From Coccinella septempunctata (taxonomy: Eukaryota > Arthropoda > Insecta > Coleoptera > Coccinellidae), in contig NC_058195.1 in NCBI RefSeq assembly GCF_907165205.1, positions 20,914,936-20,978,935 of the forward strand: a DNA stretch of 64,000 nt, given 5' to 3'. Under the pieces are notes generated by a model. It saw only the letters and a list, made by a program, of their open reading frames with translations, did no database searches and was not told the DNA's origin. The position numbers and the translations under genes are program-made. Positions within the stretch are counted from its first letter, which is position 1. Every line of letters starts with the position of its first letter. Positions 10,608 through 20,652 of the stretch are shown piece after piece.

Positions 10608-11768
10608 ATGGAGTGCGAAAGATGCAGAAAATCCGCCTCATCGAAATTACCGGTGGTCAGCTGTGATGGTTGTTCGCGGAATGTTTGTAAACAATGTGCG
10701 AATTTAACTTCATCGGAAATTACAGTGATCGAATTAAAAGTAAAACGTGTCATGAAATTTTACTGCGAGTCCTGCTTGAGGGGTGAATCCGTCGAACTTT
10801 TTAATAAAATAATAGAGACTAAAGATGACCTTATAGAGAGTAAAAAGGAAATCATAAGACTTCTAGAGCAGGAACTTAAGAAACTTCGGGAAGAATTTGA
10901 TAACCTGGCTACAACACCTTCATGCCACCAGTTCACATATGCGGAAGCCGTAAATAATGGAACAAACCACGGAAAAAAATCCATGCCTAACGTTCCTTTC
11001 ATTGTATGCAAACCGTAAAGTAAACAGGATTGCTCTAGAACAAAGAAGGATATAGTGGATAAATTGGATGTGAGTAAACTATCGGTAGGAATAGATTCGG
11101 TATTGAACAGAAAGGATGGCTGTGTGTTAATTAAATGTAACTCAAATGGATCTACCAATAAAATGAGAGATGAATTGGTTTCGAAAATCGGAGAAAGTTA
11201 TGACATAAAAGAAACGAAAATGCGTAAACCCAGCATTGTTGTTTCGAACATAGAGAAAGACTTTCTCAAGCATGATATTATAAATGCAATTCGAAACCAA
11301 AATTCATTTCTTGGGGAAACGGATGAACTAGACCTAGTTTTGGCCAAAATAAACAGGAATAATACATCACAATACGGTATAATCGAATGTAATGGTTCAG
11401 CATTCAAAAAATTAATTTCAGCAGGCAGAATATACATCGGACTCCAAAGATGTCCTGTTTGGGAGAATTTGAAGGTGTCAAGATGTTATAAATGTTATGG
11501 ATTCAACCACAAAATTAGTGACTGTAAATATAACGGTCCCACCAAGTGTTCCCAGTGTCCTGATTCTCATTACTACAAAGACTGTAAGTCCAAAAAATTT
11601 TCATGTATCAACTGTGTAGAAAATAACAATAAGTTCAAAACCAGATATGATGTAAATCACTCTGTACTTGATAAAATTTGTCCTTTGTTCGAGATCCAAA
11701 TTAAAAAGCTGCGCGAAAGAACTATAGATCTGCAAATACTATTGCATAATTATGGATCATTATCTTGA
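10608..11768 (+). pseudogene. LINE-A ORF1: PHD-like finger, coiled coil and CCHC knuckles, one stop codon
   Basis: This gag-like, nucleic-acid-binding protein would coat the element RNA. I take the ATG at 10608 (MECERC) rather than an upstream GTG. Residues 1-55 form a PHD/RING-like cysteine cluster (CERC, CDGC, CKQC, CESC). A charged coiled coil follows (ESKKEIIRLLEQELKKLREE). The C-terminal third carries knuckle-type cysteines (CYKCYGFNHKISDC, CSQCPDSHYYKDC, CINC). A TAA at 11016-11018 interrupts the otherwise continuous frame after FIVCKP. The 3' end overlaps the ORF2 start. PHD plus knuckle ORF1s are known in CR1/Jockey-group LINEs; the clade is inferred. Confidence 0.8.
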
Positions 11769-14684
11769 AGATTTTGATATAACATCTGTTCACAAATCAA
11801 ATAATGACATTTTCTCTGGTTTTCAAGATTTGAATGATGTTTTGAGGATAAAGCGCGATTTCAATGTGAAGGTGTTTCATGTTAATATAAGAAGTCTAAA
11901 TAAAAATCTTGACTCCTTAAAACTAGTTCTGAATGGAATAGATTGTTCATATGATTTCATAGTTCTCACTGAAACATGGAAAATCATGGATGCATCGATG
12001 TTTCAAATTTCTGATTATAGCTTATTATATAACAATGGTGGTGTTAACCAGAATGATGGTGTTGTTGTTTATGTAAGAAATGATATAAAGTTTAAATGCC
12101 ATACTTTTACTGATGGTATTCTGAATTTAATGCAAGTAAAAGCTTTTTTTGGTCCCTGCGTAATAAATCTTATAGCAGTTTATAGACCACATGATATTTC
12201 TAAAGAATTATTCAATGAATTTTTCACGGGTTTTTTCCGGAAAAACAGACAAAGAGATCACATTAATATAATCATTGGTGACACAAATTTTGATATTTTG
12301 TCGGGCAGGGAGGTAGATGAAGAATATCAAAATGTAATGTGCGAGCAGGGTTTCATTTCTTTGATTAATTCCGTGACAAGACCAAGCAGTTCGACCTGTC
12401 TTGACCATATATTTCTAAAAACTGATTTGCGAGAGGAGGATTTTTCGGCGGCTGTTTTGCAGTGTGATATAACTGACCACTATCCGATAATGTTGTTCCT
12501 AAGGATTCAATCCGAGACGATAGAGCGTAAGGAGGGGACAAAAAGGTATCTGAATTTACACAAACTTAATAATGACTTGGCATCTCATAATTGGCGCAAT
12601 GTCCTGAAGGAGAGGGATCCAAATAAATCAACTGAAGAATTTTTAACGGTTTTCGAACAGTATATTTCAAAAAACACTTTTTAGAAGCAGGAAAGAAAAA
12701 TAGAGATAAAGCGTAAGGAGTGGATTACTCCGGGAATAATTAAGTCGGTTAATGAGAAAAATATGCTTTTTCGGAAAATAAGAATTCACCCTCTGAACCC
12801 AGAACTCATTGCTAAATATAAAACCTATAAAAAGTTGCTCGAGAAACTCATACGGAGTGCAAGGAGGGAATACTACAGAACGAAATTGCTCAAGTATGAG
12901 AATGAACCGAAGAAATTATGGAATTTTATAAATAGTAAACATAACAACCTCAACAGGGAGCCTGATCTAATACAACAGGATAATATTGTGCTTGATGACA
13001 GCAAAGATATAGCGGAGGCTTTTGGTTCGTTCTTCTCTGATATCGGACCGAAACTAGCGGAAAAACTAAGAACATTTAATAAACATAGAATTCCTAATGA
13101 AAGAAACCCCCTTGAGCTAATTTTTCAGCCAGCGGATCAGCAAGAGATCATGGCAATCGTGGGATCCATGAAGTCTAACAAGGCGCCTGGTTTGGATGGC
13201 ATCACCTCAAACATTCTTAAATCCGTCGCTCAGTATATTTTGGCACCACTTACACATATAGTCAATATGTCTATTGAATCGGGTATATTTCCAGAAATGC
13301 TTAAGGAAAGTATCATAATACCGGTTTTCAAGTCGGGGGCTCGAGAACAGATGAATAATTACCGACACATTTCTTTGACTTCAAGTATCTCCAAAGTTTT
13401 GGAAACAATAATTCATAAAAGAACTTATAAATTCCTGGAAGACTGTAAAATTTTGAATGAAAGACAATTTGGATTCCGAAGCGGCAAATCAACACAGGAT
13501 GCACTCGCAAATTTGACAGCCAAAATTTACCGATCACTTGATTCATCTAAGCCTTGTCTTTCTGTATTTATAGATTTGGCAATGGCGTTTGATACGGTGA
13601 ATCATGGAGAACTTTTAAGAGTCTTGGAGTCAGAGGTCGGGCATTAGATTGGTACAGAAGCTATTTGACTGGTAGGAGACAGTGTGTACGGATTGGAAGC
13701 TCCTTCAGTTCTTTTTCTACTGTTCAATGTGGCGTACCGCAGGGTACAATATTGGGTCCTCTTCTGTTCATTGCCTATCTGAATTCCATCTTTTCTCTGA
13801 ATACTAGGGGTGAATTGGTTGCTTTTGCAGATGATACCGCTGTATCTTATCAGGCTGATACGTGGGAGGAACTAAGGAGTTTGGCGGAAGATGATTTCAT
13901 GATAATAAGAGATTTTTTCGATTCTCGACTGTTGACCCTGAATTATGAAAAAACGTGCTTTATGCCCTTCTCTGTCACCTCTGTTGGAATGCCCAATTTC
14001 CAAACGTTATCATTTACGGAATGCGGCTGTTCGCGTGAGATCAATGCAGTGTATAAATTCAAATATTTGGGTGTTTGTTTGGATGCTCATCTTAGATGGA
14101 ATAATCAGGTGGACCATCTGGTGAATAAGCTGCGCATGCTTGTTCCAAAGTTCAAGAAATTAAGAGAATTTTGCGATTTAGAGCTGCTGAGGAGGCTCTA
14201 CATTGTTCTGGTCCAGCCTCATCTGCTTAATGGAATATTGGGATGGGGTGCTGTTTTAAAAACTCACTTGAAAAAACTAGAGGTGACACAAAAATGGTTG
14301 ATCAAGATAATTTATCGAAGGCCTTTTTTATTTTCGACTGAACACTTGTTCGCCGAGAGTGGAATCATGGACCTGCGAAGACTATTTTTCTTGGCTCTGA
14401 CAATTCACCAGAGAAAGAACTTAATGTCAGTAAGCTTCAATGAACATCAATATAGTACCAGAAATAGAGGAAGTTGGATTATTTTTCCGCGAACAATAAA
14501 AACGATAGGTCAGAGATCTCATACGTACCTAGCCCCCTTTATTTGCAATAAGGTTCCAACAACAATAAAAAATTCTGCAACTCTTAATGAATTCAAGAGG
14601 AAAATCAAAAATTGGTTGAAAATGATGTCGGCAGGAGTGGACGAGGAAATGCTCTGTATAAAGAATTCATTTGTTCATGTTTAG
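11752..14684 (+). pseudogene. LINE-A ORF2: endonuclease/reverse transcriptase, one stop and one frameshift
   Basis: The endonuclease domain shows FHVNIRSLNKN, VLTETWK, IIGDTNFDIL, CLDHIFLK and ITDHYPIM. The RT shows APGLDGITSNIL, IIIPVFKSG, FGFRSGKSTQDAL, VFIDLAMAFDTVNHG, GVPQGTILGPLLF and catalytic AFADDTAVSY, followed by KFKYLGVCLDAHLRWN. Two lesions are visible: an in-frame TAG at 12682-12684 after SKNTF, and a one-base frameshift at about 13620-13640 in the RT, after which reading continues in another frame (13665-14684). With both ignored the protein would be about 975 residues, normal for the group. It is closely similar in layout to LINE-B ORF2. Confidence 0.88.
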
Positions 14685-14832
14685 ATAATGTGCCTGCTCG
14701 CTCAGTTTGTTCTTTTCTTTCCTTTCAAGATGAAATATTCTCGCCGCATGTGTCATTGCGATTAGACGTCAGTTTACCGCTCCGATAAGTTAAGTTACTA
14801 TTAATATATATAGTTATTGACAATCCTGGAAA

Positions 14833-15510
14833 ATGGTATTAACCCGTGAAAATAAGGAGGAAATAAAGGAAATCATAAAGGATACGGTCATTTCAGTACT
14901 TGATCGTTACCTAGATAAATTAGCTGATCAGGTCATGGTGAAGATTAAGGACAGAATGGAAGAAGCGTATCAACAATTACAGTCACGAATCAAAGAGGAT
15001 GAAATCATTCCTGTTCAAGAAGCCTTCAAGGAAATACAGTTGAAACTTCAGAAAACGGAATCAAACCTGGAACAATTACAGCAAGAAAATAAAAGAACTA
15101 ATTTGGTAATATTTGGGATTCCGGAAACCGAAGATGAGAAAGTGAAAGAGAACCTTGTCACCATGTGTCAAGATAACAAAGTAAACATCAATGCACAATC
15201 AATAAAATATTGTTTTCGTTTGGGAAGAAAAGGCCGAAAGGAACCACGTCCCGTCATAGCAAAATTTATGAATGAATTACACCGAGATGTATTTTATTCA
15301 GCAAGAAAACTTTTTCTCAAGAACAAGATTTTTGTTAGTGAAGACCTTACAAGGAAACGCATTGAACTGTTTAAGTATGCTAAAGGAATATATCATAAAA
15401 ATGTGTGGACAGTTAATGGTGATATTAAGGTTAAAACTGACAAGGGAATAATTACAATTAGGAATAAACACGATATAGATTCCATGATTTGTTCATTGGG
15501 TGAAAATTAA
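14833..15510 (+). CDS. LINE-B ORF1: coiled-coil RNA-binding protein of L1-ORF1p-like layout
   Basis: The 225-residue protein starts at an ATG (MVLTRENKEEIKEI). Residues 1-95 are a long charged helix that should form a coiled coil (IKDRMEEAYQQLQSRIKEDE, then QLKLQKTESNLEQLQQENKR). This leads to NLVIFGIPETEDEKVKENL and a C-terminal part with FRLGRKGRKEPRPVIAKF, the order seen in L1-ORF1p/transposase-22-like and FP25K-like proteins: coiled coil, RRM-like fold, C-terminal domain. It would bind element RNA and act as a nucleic-acid chaperone. Unlike LINE-A ORF1 it has no cysteine fingers. No stop or frameshift is seen. ORF2 follows after a 227-base AT-rich spacer. Confidence 0.8.
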   Translation: MVLTRENKEEIKEIIKDTVISVLDRYLDKLADQVMVKIKDRMEEAYQQLQSRIKEDEIIPVQEAFKEIQLKLQKTESNLEQLQQENKRTNLVIFGIPETEDEKVKENLVTMCQDNKVNINAQSIKYCFRLGRKGRKEPRPVIAKFMNELHRDVFYSARKLFLKNKIFVSEDLTRKRIELFKYAKGIYHKNVWTVNGDIKVKTDKGIITIRNKHDIDSMICSLGEN

Positions 15511-15737
15511 TATATTCTATGTGTCTATATTTGATAAGGGATTTGTTTTTTTGTTTGAAAGTGTACAACTTATTGGCGGTATTTGTCGTAAATTATAGTT
15601 GCCTTGTTTATAAATTTCTAATTAATAGAGTTACCTTATTTATAATTTTCTATCACATATTTGATAATTGATTTTTATTATTTCAATTTGGACTATTGTT
15701 TTAATATTTGGTTCTGTTCATTTTTCACAATCGTAGA

Positions 15738-18698
15738 ATGGAATACCTCGAGTCGGAATTTGATGAGAAAGCGGATAGATATTATGATATTGATGGTGCT
15801 AAAGAAGAAATTGCACATGACAAACTCCTTAATATTGTTCATTTCAACATACGTAGTATACGTAAAAATTATGATGATTTATTGTTATATCTGAATGCCT
15901 TGAATTTGGATAATCTTGATGTGATTGTTCTGTCTGAATGTTGGGAATTGTACGATGAATCAAATTATAATATTTCTGGTTTTGATGTGTTTTATAATGA
16001 ATCAAGATATAATCAAAATGATGGTTTGTTAATCTATGTCAAGTCGACCATGAATGTGAATGTTCAAGTGGTGCATCTCTCTCAGTCTAACTTTTTGCAT
16101 TTGTCTTTCATGATGAACCATATGAAATATGGATTAACTGCATCATATAGGCCCCCTTCTACTGACGTAAGACTTTATATTGAGGAATTGAATGAATATT
16201 TGATAAACTTGAGTTCTGGGGATGTAGAAATTTTTTTGGGTGATATTAATATTAATATTGGGGATACAAATAACTTGGATGTATTAACATATGAAACTTG
16301 TATGGGACAAAATGGTTACATTTCTGAGATAAATTCTCCCACTCGGGTAACTGATAGTTCCGCCACTATAATAGACCATATATATTATTACGTGAAACAT
16401 AAAAATAGTTTTCGAAAGAATTTTTTAGTTAGTTCTGGTATTATTAGAACTTCGATTACGGATCACTGGGCGGTTTTTTTATCCATTAAATCTAGGATTA
16501 TTGATAGTCATAATTCACAAGCTTTTAAAGCGGTGCAAACATTCCTAGACAAGAATAAATTAGTGTTCTGTCTGAAAAGGGAAAGCTGGCGGACGGTGTT
16601 GGATGATTCTGACCCCCAGACGGCTTGTTCTAACTTTGTGTGTTCTTTAAAAAAATATATAAAGGAATCATCTTATACAAAAAGTGAGACAGTAAAAAAC
16701 AGTAGACGAAAGCAGCCTTGGATCACGTCTGGGCTAATAACATCTATAAAGCGACGAGATAAAATGAAATTATGGCTGAAAAAGAATTATACTGTTGAAA
16801 ATAAGCGCAGTTTTGCGAATTATAGGAATTCACTGAATAATTTGTTGAGGAAAGCTAAAGAATCTTTTTATGCAGAACAGTTCAGATTGGCAGGTAAAGA
16901 TGTTAAGAAATTTTGGAAAACTCTGAATCATTTAAATAACACAAATACTGTTAAATCCGGTATCCCTAATGAAATATGTGATGAGGAAGGTCATATTATT
17001 ACAGGATTGAAGGAGAAGGCTGAGAAATTTAATGATTTTTTCGTCAACTTAGGTAAACGCTTGACACAAGATACAATTAGGTCCTCCAGTGCTGTTACTG
17101 CGCATGTTCCTCCAAGTCGGTCCTCCATGTTCATCAAACCTGTTGATGAAAATGAAATTGTGTGCATTATTGCTTCACTTAAAAACGGTTCTTGCCCTGG
17201 ACCCGATGGTATTTCATCATCCCTTATTAAACATATACATTCATTTATTTTGAGACCTCTAGTTCATATTATAAATCTATGTTTTTTTAATGGTATAGTA
17301 CCGACAGAGTGGAAGGAGTCTCATGTTACTTGCGTTTACAAGTCGGGGGATAAAACTAAAATGACGAATTACCGTCCAATCTCAGTAATAAATAATTTTG
17401 CTAAGATCTTTGAAAAATGTCTAAAAAGAAGATTAATATCCTACTTTGAAGAGAATAAATTGCTGAGTGACAGACAATTTGGGTTCAGGGAAAATATGTC
17501 GACAACTGATGCGATTCAGGAATTTATTGAAGGTGTCATTCAACCTATGGATAGGGGTGATAAGGTACTGGCGGTGTTTTTAGATCTAGCCAAGGCCTTT
17601 GACACGGTGAATCATGGGAAGCTTCTTGATCGACTGGAAAATCTTGGTGTCAGGGGTGTTGGCTTGAATTTGTTTCGTAGCTACTTGGAAAATCGAACTC
17701 AGCGTGTCAAGATGGGGAGTGCATTGAGTTCTCCACTGGGTGTTGATGTTGGCGTCCCACAGGGAACCGTACTTGGCCCGATCCTCTTTCTGGTTTTCAT
17801 TGACTGGGTCCTTCGTGCTGCCGGTCTTGACATGATTGCTTATGCTGACGATACTGTTGTAACTTTTAAAGGGAGCACATGGGAGGAAGTTTATAACGGT
17901 GCTGTGATGGGCTTGGAAAGGATCTTTGCGTTGCTGTCAGTGTCTTCGTTAAGTTTGAACACCCATAAAACAAAATTTATCACTTTTTCCCTTAAAATAA
18001 CTGAACAACCAGAATTTGAAACGATATTTCTGCATGAGGATAATTGTGACCAGGTGTGCTGTCAGTGCACTGGCATCAACAAAACCGAGTCAATAAAGTA
18101 TTTGGGGATCTTAATAGACCAACATCTTAGATGGAGTGAACATATAGCTCACCTGGTGAAAAGGATAAAAAAACTATATTATGTTTTTTATAATGTTCGT
18201 AATGTCTTGTCACGTAAAGTGTGTTTACAGGTGTATGAAGCTTTGGTATTATCATTGTTGAGGTATGGTATTGTGGTGTGGGGTGGTGCTGGTGAAACTA
18301 ACATGAGAGGTCTGGACATAGTACATAAGGCCATAATAAAAATAATATTGAAAGTTGGGAGAAGATTTGGAACTGACAGACTGTACGTAGAATCTCAGCA
18401 ATTAAGTATTAAACAACTATATATATATGAAGTCATTCTGAATCAGATGAAAAAGAGAAAAAATCTTGTTCTGCATGCAGTCCAAACGAGACAGGTTGAG
18501 CAAGGGAATCTTGTTATACCATTATTCCATAGAAAACATTTACAGAGTAGCCTTTTGTACTATGGTCCCAAATTTTATAATCTTCTCCCTCATGAATTGA
18601 AGGCATCATCTAGACAAAGGAGTAGAGTATATAAGAACCAACTCCGTACATATATAAGATTAAACTCAAATAGATTCGAGGATGTCATTTCTGCATAG
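15738..18698 (+). CDS. LINE-B ORF2: apurinic endonuclease/reverse transcriptase, intact
   Basis: The 986-residue frame is open from the ATG at 15738 (MEYLESEF); an upstream GTG in the same frame is less likely. Endonuclease motifs: IVHFNIRSIRKN, IVLSECWE, ASYRPPS, IFLGDININIG, TIIDHIYY and SITDHWAVF. RT motifs: CPGPDGISSSLI, HVTCVYKSGD, NYRPISVINNF, RQFGFRENMSTTDAI, VFLDLAKAFDTVNHG, GVPQGTVLGPILF, and the catalytic YADD at residues 702-705, then SIKYLGILIDQHLRW. No lesion is visible, so this copy could be recent or still able to encode a working enzyme. Related to LINE-A ORF2 in order and motif wording. Cytoplasmic RNP assembly and nuclear target-primed reverse transcription are inferred from the family. 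Confidence 0.93.
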   Translation: MEYLESEFDEKADRYYDIDGAKEEIAHDKLLNIVHFNIRSIRKNYDDLLLYLNALNLDNLDVIVLSECWELYDESNYNISGFDVFYNESRYNQNDGLLIYVKSTMNVNVQVVHLSQSNFLHLSFMMNHMKYGLTASYRPPSTDVRLYIEELNEYLINLSSGDVEIFLGDININIGDTNNLDVLTYETCMGQNGYISEINSPTRVTDSSATIIDHIYYYVKHKNSFRKNFLVSSGIIRTSITDHWAVFLSIKSRIIDSHNSQAFKAVQTFLDKNKLVFCLKRESWRTVLDDSDPQTACSNFVCSLKKYIKESSYTKSETVKNSRRKQPWITSGLITSIKRRDKMKLWLKKNYTVENKRSFANYRNSLNNLLRKAKESFYAEQFRLAGKDVKKFWKTLNHLNNTNTVKSGIPNEICDEEGHIITGLKEKAEKFNDFFVNLGKRLTQDTIRSSSAVTAHVPPSRSSMFIKPVDENEIVCIIASLKNGSCPGPDGISSSLIKHIHSFILRPLVHIINLCFFNGIVPTEWKESHVTCVYKSGDKTKMTNYRPISVINNFAKIFEKCLKRRLISYFEENKLLSDRQFGFRENMSTTDAIQEFIEGVIQPMDRGDKVLAVFLDLAKAFDTVNHGKLLDRLENLGVRGVGLNLFRSYLENRTQRVKMGSALSSPLGVDVGVPQGTVLGPILFLVFIDWVLRAAGLDMIAYADDTVVTFKGSTWEEVYNGAVMGLERIFALLSVSSLSLNTHKTKFITFSLKITEQPEFETIFLHEDNCDQVCCQCTGINKTESIKYLGILIDQHLRWSEHIAHLVKRIKKLYYVFYNVRNVLSRKVCLQVYEALVLSLLRYGIVVWGGAGETNMRGLDIVHKAIIKIILKVGRRFGTDRLYVESQQLSIKQLYIYEVILNQMKKRKNLVLHAVQTRQVEQGNLVIPLFHRKHLQSSLLYYGPKFYNLLPHELKASSRQRSRVYKNQLRTYIRLNSNRFEDVISA

Positions 18699-18903
18699 TA
18701 GGTATTCTGTATTCAATGAAATGAACTCATTGGTGTTTTTTTGTATTTTGGCAATTCTCATTTTCTGTTTGTTTTCGAAGGAGAGAGTTCATCATCGGTT
18801 CTTGCAGAGCTTGACAGTATACAAGCTTGCTTAGACTGCAGGTTCTGCAACTCAATTTTGTGAATTCTTATTTCAAATGTACATTTTCTTTGTGATGAAT
18901 AAA

Positions 18904-18930
18904 ATTGAATTGAATTGAATTGAATTGAAT
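18904..18930 (+). repeat. (TTGAA)n microsatellite tail of LINE-B
   Basis: Five to six perfect units of a 5-base repeat directly follow the AATAAA signal of LINE-B, marking its 3' end. Confidence 0.85.
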
Positions 18931-19590
18931 GAGATGTTTTTTTTTATTTTTCTGTATCGTCTGGATTTGTTTCTCTTTGAGTGTCTTTTTGTTTTTGAGT
19001 AAATGAAACAATAATTTCCCACACAAGGCAGGTCCAGTGGCTTGCCAATGGATGTGCCTTCGGGAAAGATATATTTTTTTTTCAAATGTTTGTTTTGACA
19101 TTTTGAGGGTTGAAGGAACTCTTGTTGGTTCAATTAGTACTTAATTTTGTACAGATTGTGAGAAATTTTTGTATGTGAGTCAAATAAATATTTAATTATT
19201 AATTATTATATTTAACATATTGAATTTAGGAGTCAATCATTCTTCACCATTATTGTTTTTGAAATAGGTACCAATAATCATACTCGATTTTTGATTTATA
19301 TTAAAAAAATTGTCCAATCAGTTTTATCATATGAAAATTTTCCCCAATTTCAATATTCTGATACTAAGTCTCCTAGAAAAACATTCCCATCAGTAAGAAT
19401 ACGAATACTTACATGTGCTTTTTAACATTGATACTTAGATGATAAAACACAATATGAATTTGAAAAATACACTAAGAAGATGTTGATTGGTCCAAAATTT
19501 TTTGACTATCGTAGAAATATGGTTTATGGATAATTAATTTCGGAAGTCACTTCAACAGATGACATTGACTTCTTATTATCATTTGGGACA
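18931..19590. other. Presumed LINE-A 3' UTR and start of the insert's right arm
   Basis: No credible ORF is present. The first part (to about 19205), T-rich with one less AT-rich block at 19020-19070, may be the LINE-A 3' UTR. The remainder is AT-rich sequence of the unclassified insert. Confidence 0.4.
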
Positions 19591-20110
19591 CTTGGAATCG
19601 TTAAGTTTAAAGACGATCTAGCAATGACAAATCTAGAAGAAATTTATTTGTTCACTGTTTTTCGACCATTTTACTTAGATGTTTTATATGTATATGTAAT
19701 CTAGGCGTCTAAACAAAGTCAGATATTGATGTGTCATATCGATATAGTATATGATATCTATTTCCCGTCTGAAAATTAATTTCATCATGATTATAAAATT
19801 AAGATATCCAATAAACCTTTTTTCAATATATTGTCTTCAATGAAGATATTAATCAACATATTTGGTACAATTTGAATTCTAATGTTCATAGACGATACAA
19901 AATGATATATCTGAAAGATATTCATCTGGTCACTGGTTTTCGACCATTTTAGTTAGATGTTCTCCATATGTTATCTAGATGTCTTAGTAAAGTCAGATAT
20001 TGATGTCTAATATTGGTATGGTATATCATATCTATAAGTTGTGATTCTTTCGCGATTAATACAATTAGATATAAGATAAACGTTTTTCAGATGTATATTT
20101 GGAAACTAAT
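19590..20110. repeat. Diverged direct repeat of about 278-bp period, two copies
   Basis: The block TTTTCGACCATTTTA(C/G)TTAGATGTT occurs at about 19660 and 19938, and both copies are followed by a run containing AAAGTCAGATATTGATGT and then GATATCTAT-type or similar text. The copies are clearly diverged and non-coding. The block lies in the right arm of the 12.76-kb insert, mirroring the 332-bp repeats of the left arm. Confidence 0.65.
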
Positions 20111-20248
20111 CTATTTTCAGATATCTTACTGACATAAGAATTTTGCATAAGACTAGACATCTAAAAGATATTTCAAAAACATCATTCATAGAAAACGTCT
20201 TATTTAGATAATCTAATTTTGATCATAATTCAGAGCAAGATCATTTTA

Positions 20249-20252
20249 GATC
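20249..20252. repeat. Possible target duplication GATC, right copy
   Basis: Partner of the GATC at 7483-7486; see there for the reading-frame argument. Confidence 0.6.
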
Positions 20253-20643
20253 CCTTTTGACATAAATGAGATGTCATTTAGACGGAAGTGTGTTGTTCGG
20301 GTATATGCTGAAATATATTCCCAGTCTTCTCTTATTATGTCAAGGGTTAATTCCTTGGGGATATTGGTAAATAACGATATTACATCCAATGATATCAAAA
20401 CATAATCCTGAGGGAAAGTTACACATTGGACACAGGAAACAAACTCAATCGAATTCTTTACATTATACTCAAAGGTAGATGTGAGCATAACTAAAGTACA
20501 ATGTATGTATGTAGCAATATTGTATAAAGGAGAATTATCACAAATCACCACAGGTCTTAGTGCAATATCATCTTTGTGTGTTTTTCGTAGTCCATAAAGT
20601 TTTGGCGCTACTGCATTATTCTTTACTATTTGCTTACATTGTT
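20253..20643 (-). pseudogene. Penelope-like RT, upstream palm fragment of the minus copy
   Basis: The minus strand encodes VKNNAVAPKLYGLRKTHK, then ALRPVVICDNSPLYN, and DYVLISLDVISLFTNIP (the RT motif with the first catalytic Asp), ending in HFRLNDISFMSKG. This is the part of the RT immediately upstream of the fragment at 6391-7482, and the two join in frame once the insert is removed. The very N-terminal RT motifs are missing: the piece stops at the palindrome where the plus copy begins. Confidence 0.85.
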
Positions 20644-20652
20644 CTCCGGAGA
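20643..20652. repeat. Palindrome TCTCCGGAGA at the head-to-head Penelope-like junction
   Basis: The perfect 10-base palindrome TCTCCGGAGA lies exactly where the minus-strand fragment ends and the plus-strand copy begins. Confidence 0.7.

Larger units (their letters stand above)
14733..18930 (+). mobile_element. LINE-B (CR1/Jockey group), seemingly full length with (TTGAA)n tail
   Basis: Two intact ORFs (14833-15510 and 15738-18698) are followed by a UTR with AATAAA at 18898-18903, running straight into five to six units of ATTGA/TTGAA (to 18930). Short repeated 3' tails rather than poly(A) are usual for CR1-like LINEs. The 5' limit near 14733 is an estimate based on a possible AGATG flank. 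It sits in the presumed 3' UTR of LINE-A. Confidence 0.7.
10330..19205 (+). mobile_element. LINE-A (CR1/Jockey group), apparently split by LINE-B
   Basis: The element has two ORFs (10608-11768 and 11752-14684) that overlap by 17 bases. The 3' UTR seems to start after 14684 and to resume after LINE-B at about 18931, ending near a run with AATAAA and ATTAATTATT at 19180-19205. The possible host duplication for LINE-B is AGATG (about 14729 and 18932). Both outer limits are estimates. Three lesions in the ORFs mark it as inactive. Confidence 0.6.
7487..20248. mobile_element. Unclassified AT-rich insert in the Penelope-like element, host of LINE-A and LINE-B
   Basis: The segment is defined by interruption of the Penelope-like reading frame at GATC on both sides. 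Once LINE-A and LINE-B are set aside, about 3 kb on the left and 1 kb on the right remain, both AT-rich and non-coding. Both arms carry scattered short motifs such as AGATGATCT, TAGATGT and TCTAAAA, and both carry diverged direct repeats (332-bp period on the left, about 278-bp on the right). The ends share only TAA in inverted orientation (TAAGGG... and ...ATTTTA). A large non-autonomous DNA transposon with subterminal repeats is one reading; a composite of several insertions is another. No transposase was recognised. Confidence 0.5.

Noticed and set aside
18868..19133. Antisense ORFs of 77 and 86 codons after LINE-B
   Set aside because: They run through the (TTGAA)n tail and T-rich DNA; low-complexity products only.
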